Shown piece after piece: positions 60,760 to 64,000 of a DNA stretch of 64,000 nt. Both the position numbers and the translations under genes were made by a program. The notes below the pieces were generated by a model. It was given only the letters and a program-made list of their open reading frames with translations, was not told where the DNA came from and did not search any database. Location: positions 1 through 64,000 of the forward strand of contig NZ_JAALLN010000017.1 of the NCBI RefSeq assembly GCF_011751075.1, given 5' to 3'. This stretch comes from Flavobacterium poyangense. GTDB lineage: Bacteria > Bacteroidota > Bacteroidia > Flavobacteriales > Flavobacteriaceae. Position 1 is the first letter of the stretch. Each line of letters begins with the position of its first letter.

Positions 60760-61149
60760 TCACACTTCCGCCTTCAAAGCCTCAGCATCAATATCGCTGT
60801 GTGAAACATCGTAAACCGCTTTTCCGTTTTTAATCAATATCAATTGAGGGGATTCGTGGTAGACGTTAAATCGGTTGGCGATTTCGTTAGATACATCGCG
60901 ATGAGCAATTAAATCAAGGAAAAAGGCATCAACCGTTTCGTTTAAATCGTATTCTTTTTCAAATTGTTTTAAAGCCATTCTGCTAATGCTGCATCTCGTA
61001 CTATGTTTAAAAATTACAATAGGCTTAACATTTGAAGTGTTACTAATCTCATCTAACTGTGTTAAATTTGTAAGAGGAATCCAGTTTATATTGTTTTTTT
61101 GAGAATCAGAATGATCTGAATTTCCAAAGATAGAATTTAAAAAACCCAT
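60760..61149 (-). CDS. ytxJ: YtxJ-like thioredoxin-fold protein (monothiol bacilliredoxin family)
   Basis: 129 residues from the ATG at 61149 (MGFLNSIFGNSD); an ATG 30 bp earlier (MSKSHKNSQN) is possible but adds a polar stretch not typical of the family. Thioredoxin-like fold with the single redox Cys in KHSTRCSISRMAL, followed by SPQLILIKNGKAVYD containing the cis-Pro. YtxJ proteins are linked to bacillithiol-dependent thiol exchange, suggesting that this organism makes bacillithiol. Divergent from clpB. Confidence 0.85.
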   Translation of the reverse strand: MGFLNSIFGNSDHSDSQKNNINWIPLTNLTQLDEISNTSNVKPIVIFKHSTRCSISRMALKQFEKEYDLNETVDAFFLDLIAHRDVSNEIANRFNVYHESPQLILIKNGKAVYDVSHSDIDAEALKAEV

Positions 61150-61304
61150 GTTTTGACTGTTTTTGTGACTTTTTGACATTTAAATCAAACAAAATATTGA
61201 TTTTTAATGACGTTTTGTCTGTTTTTTTGTTGTGGAATGTAATTTGAATGTTGAATTGCAAAGTTACTTATTAGAAATAAAAAACAATCATAAATCATAC
61301 AAAT

Positions 61305-63908
61305 ATGAACATAAATAAATTTACAACTAAATCTCAGGAAGCCATTCAGCTGTCGCAGCAGTTGGCTCAAAGATATGGTCAACAACAAATAGAAAACGAA
61401 CACATTTTTAAGGCTATTTTTGAAGTTGATGAAAATGTAGCGCCTTTTATATTAAAAAAACTCAATGTAAATGTGCCTTTGTTTTTGCAAATTTTAGACT
61501 CTACATTACAAAGTTTTCCAAAAGTTTCGGGGGGAGATATTATGCTTTCCCGTGATGCAAACAAAGCATTGAATGAAGCAGAAATGATTGCACAAAAAAT
61601 GAACGATGAATATGTATCAATCGAGCATTTAATTTTGGCAATTTTTGATTCAAAAAGCAAGGTAGCGCAGATTTTAAAAGATCAGGGCGTTACCGGAAAA
61701 GCTTTAAAAGCGACTATCGCAGAGCTCAGAAAAGGCGAAAGAGTGACTTCCGCTTCTGCTGAAGAAACGTATAATTCATTGAATAAGTACGCAAAAAATC
61801 TAAATGAATTAGCGCGTACCGGAAAATTAGATCCTGTTATCGGGCGTGATGAAGAAATTCGACGTGTGTTGCAGATTTTGACACGAAGAACAAAAAACAA
61901 TCCAATGTTAGTGGGAGAGCCCGGTGTTGGTAAAACAGCTATTGCCGAAGGTCTGGCACACCGAATTGTAGATGGTGATGTGCCTGAAAATCTAAAAGAT
62001 AAAATCGTTTTCTCTTTAGATATGGGCGCATTGATTGCCGGAGCTAAATACAAAGGAGAGTTTGAAGAAAGACTAAAATCGGTAGTAAAAGAAGTTACAG
62101 CCGCAGAAGGAGATATTGTTTTATTTATCGATGAAATTCATACACTTGTAGGAGCAGGTGGAGGTGAGGGAGCTATGGATGCGGCAAATATCTTAAAACC
62201 GGCTTTGGCCCGTGGAGAGTTAAGAGCGATCGGAGCAACAACTTTAGATGAGTATCAGAAATATTTTGAGAAAGACAAAGCCTTGGAACGTCGTTTCCAA
62301 AAAGTTTTAATCGACGAACCGGATACGGAAAGTGCGATTTCAATTTTGCGTGGAATTAAAGAAAAATACGAAACGCATCATAAAGTTCAGATCAAAGACG
62401 AGGCTATTATTGCGGCTGTAGAGCTTTCGCAACGTTATATTACCAATCGATTTTTACCGGATAAAGCCATTGATTTAATGGATGAAGCGGCTTCGAAATT
62501 ACGTATGGAAATCAATTCAAAACCGGAAGAATTAGATGTTTTGGATCGTAAGATCATGCAGTTGGAAATCGAAATCGAAGCCATTAAACGTGAGAAAGAA
62601 GAAAGCAAGCTTAAAATTTTGGGAATGGATCTGGCCAACCTGAAAGAAGAGCGAAATGAAATCTACACCAAATGGAAATCTGAAAAAGATGTCGTTGATG
62701 GCGTTCAGGCGGTAAAATTAGAAATTGAAGATTTTAAGCATGAAGCAGAACGTGCAGAACGCGATGGTGATTACGGAAAAGTAGCAGAAATTCGTTACGG
62801 AAAAATCAAAGAAGCACAAGGACGTTTAGATATACTGTTGAAACAATTACAGGAATACCAATCCGGTAATTCTTTAATAAAAGAAGAAGTCACCAGAGAA
62901 GATATTGCCGAAGTGGTAGCAAAATGGACAGGAATTCCGGTAATGAAAATGTTGCAGACCGAAAGAGAGAAACTGTTGCATCTGGAAGACGAATTACACA
63001 AACGTGTTGTAGGTCAGGAAGAGGCGATTGAAGCAGTAAGTGATGCTGTCCGCAGAAGCCGAGCCGGATTGCAGGACATGAAAAAACCTGTTGGTACGTT
63101 CTTATTTTTAGGAACAACCGGTGTTGGTAAAACGGAGTTGGCAAAAGCTTTGGCAGAATACCTTTTTGATGACGAAAATGCGATGACCCGTATTGATATG
63201 AGTGAGTATCAGGAACGTCATAGCGTGAGTCGATTGGTTGGTGCGCCTCCAGGGTATGTAGGTTATGATGAAGGAGGGCAATTGACGGAGGCCGTTCGCA
63301 GAAAACCCTATTCTGTAATTTTGCTGGATGAGATTGAAAAAGCACATCCGGATACGTTTAATATTTTATTGCAGGTTTTAGATGAAGGCCGATTGACTGA
63401 TAATAAGGGGCGTCTGGCTGATTTCAAGAATACAATTATCATCATGACCTCTAATATGGGAAGTCATATTATTCAGGAGAAATTTGATAATCTAAAGGGC
63501 GGTATTGAGGCTGCAACGGAAGCTGCAAAAGTAGAAGTGTTAGCTTTATTAAAACAAACAGTTCGTCCCGAGTTTATAAACCGTATTGATGAAATTGTGT
63601 TGTTTACGCCTCTGACAATCGAAAATATTTCGAGAATTGTTAGTTTACAACTTAAGAGTGTTACCAAAATGCTGGCCTTACAAGGCATTACAATGGATGC
63701 GACACCCGAAGCGATTGCTTATCTGTCAGACAAAGGGTATGACACGCAATTTGGAGCAAGACCGGTAAAACGTGTCATTCAGAGAGAAGTATTGAATCAA
63801 TTGTCAAAAGAGATTCTGGCAAACCATATTACAACCGATAGTATCATTTTGATTGATGCTTTCGACGGAAAATTGGTTTTTAGAAACCAAACACATAAAG
63901 TAGATTAA
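61305..63908 (+). CDS. clpB: ATP-dependent disaggregase ClpB
   Basis: 867 residues, full length. Hsp100 chaperone that threads aggregated proteins through its ring with help from DnaK. N-terminal domain 1-145; first AAA+ with Walker A GEPGVGKTA and Walker B LFIDEIHTLVGAG; long coiled-coil middle domain (about 400-530, rich in Glu and Lys); second AAA+ with GTTGVGKTE and VILLDEIEKAHPD, then the C-terminal D2 small domain (FGARPVKRVIQ). The pore loop AKYKGEFEERLK is intact. Nothing suggests ClpA or ClpC, as the middle domain is long. Confidence 0.97.
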   Translation: MNINKFTTKSQEAIQLSQQLAQRYGQQQIENEHIFKAIFEVDENVAPFILKKLNVNVPLFLQILDSTLQSFPKVSGGDIMLSRDANKALNEAEMIAQKMNDEYVSIEHLILAIFDSKSKVAQILKDQGVTGKALKATIAELRKGERVTSASAEETYNSLNKYAKNLNELARTGKLDPVIGRDEEIRRVLQILTRRTKNNPMLVGEPGVGKTAIAEGLAHRIVDGDVPENLKDKIVFSLDMGALIAGAKYKGEFEERLKSVVKEVTAAEGDIVLFIDEIHTLVGAGGGEGAMDAANILKPALARGELRAIGATTLDEYQKYFEKDKALERRFQKVLIDEPDTESAISILRGIKEKYETHHKVQIKDEAIIAAVELSQRYITNRFLPDKAIDLMDEAASKLRMEINSKPEELDVLDRKIMQLEIEIEAIKREKEESKLKILGMDLANLKEERNEIYTKWKSEKDVVDGVQAVKLEIEDFKHEAERAERDGDYGKVAEIRYGKIKEAQGRLDILLKQLQEYQSGNSLIKEEVTREDIAEVVAKWTGIPVMKMLQTEREKLLHLEDELHKRVVGQEEAIEAVSDAVRRSRAGLQDMKKPVGTFLFLGTTGVGKTELAKALAEYLFDDENAMTRIDMSEYQERHSVSRLVGAPPGYVGYDEGGQLTEAVRRKPYSVILLDEIEKAHPDTFNILLQVLDEGRLTDNKGRLADFKNTIIIMTSNMGSHIIQEKFDNLKGGIEAATEAAKVEVLALLKQTVRPEFINRIDEIVLFTPLTIENISRIVSLQLKSVTKMLALQGITMDATPEAIAYLSDKGYDTQFGARPVKRVIQREVLNQLSKEILANHITTDSIILIDAFDGKLVFRNQTHKVD

Positions 63909-63934
63909 TTTTTTTAGTTAATTATTAATTGGAA

Positions 63935-63968
63935 AGACACCAGTCGAAAGGCTGGTGTTTTTTTTGTT
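63935..63968 (+). terminator. Rho-independent terminator after clpB
   Basis: Stem ACACCAG (63937-63943) and CTGGTGT (63952-63958), eight-base loop, followed by a run of T. Twenty-eight bases after the clpB stop. Confidence 0.9.
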
Positions 63969-64000
63969 CGAATAAGTCATAAAACCTTGAATAATGTATA

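Noticed and set aside
1..64000. rRNA, tRNA and tmRNA genes
   Set aside because: No segment with the conserved 16S/23S words, a tRNA cloverleaf with TTCRANNC arm or an Ala-like tmRNA end was recognised by eye.

Overview
The window comes from an AT-rich chromosome of the phylum Bacteroidota, almost certainly Flavobacterium or a close relative. The evidence is a type IX secretion substrate with a gliding-type C-terminal domain next to a PorP/SprF-like protein, the Bacteroidota form of RNA polymerase omega, DUF4835/PorD, an RprX/RprY-type two-component pair, an ArgF'-type transcarbamylase, a GxxExxY protein, and promoters of the TTTG-N17-19-TAnnTTTG type. No rRNA, tRNA, CRISPR array or insertion sequence with a transposase was found.

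Layout. 1-10.3 kb: the 3' part of a very large adhesin built from 27 complete Ig-like repeats of about 79 residues, followed by a PorP/SprF-like outer membrane protein and an OmpA/PD40 protein; together they look like a surface-adhesin secretion unit. 10.5-16.6 kb: ligA, a YhhN-like membrane protein, and on the other strand a 5'-nucleotidase split over two genes plus a beta-propeller protein. 16.0-22.6 kb: a housekeeping run of DUF6913-like gene, dapA, bamD, rpoZ, coaBC, porD-like and recN. 22.6-28.7 kb: a secreted protein, fabV, a glycosyltransferase, coaE and the rprXY-like pair. 29.1-36.1 kb (minus strand): acyl-ACP thioesterase, miaA, a potassium channel, a DnaQ/GIY-YIG fusion, a YggS-type PLP protein, a 3-hydroxyacyl-CoA dehydrogenase and a Gfo/Idh oxidoreductase. 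36.4-39.9 kb: pcm, then a small accessory patch with a frameshifted RhuM gene and a Fic-fold protein that has lost its catalytic residues. 40-46.4 kb: a lipoprotein, smpB, a VF530-type protein, an outer-membrane-like protein, a GNAT, an aldose-epimerase-like protein and an M1 peptidase. 46.5-58.3 kb: a complete arginine gene cluster (GNAT, argG, argC, argD, proA, proB, argF', argB, argE, argH), preceded by a structured leader with a 28-codon peptide and interrupted by a GxxExxY gene between long inverted repeats. 58.4-63.9 kb: two DUF2157-like membrane proteins, a YtxJ-like thioredoxin-fold protein and clpB.

The arginine cluster works as one pathway: glutamate is N-acylated (GNAT), phosphorylated (ArgB), reduced (ArgC), transaminated (ArgD), carbamoylated while still acylated (ArgF'), deacylated (ArgE) and taken through argininosuccinate to arginine (ArgG, ArgH). 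ProA and ProB, which use the same glutamate pool for proline, are embedded in it.

The most unusual signals are not the genes themselves. They are the arginine leader (peptide plus three abutting hairpins), the inverted-repeat-bounded GxxExxY unit, a palindromic repeat inserted in frame into the yggS coding sequence beside two intergenic copies of the same family, a Fic protein in which catalytic His and inhibitory Glu are both Asn, and a three-unit higher-order period inside the adhesin repeats. Spacers also hold many short palindromes and tandem word repeats that look like dispersed repeat families. All family assignments rest on motif recognition by eye; no search was run.
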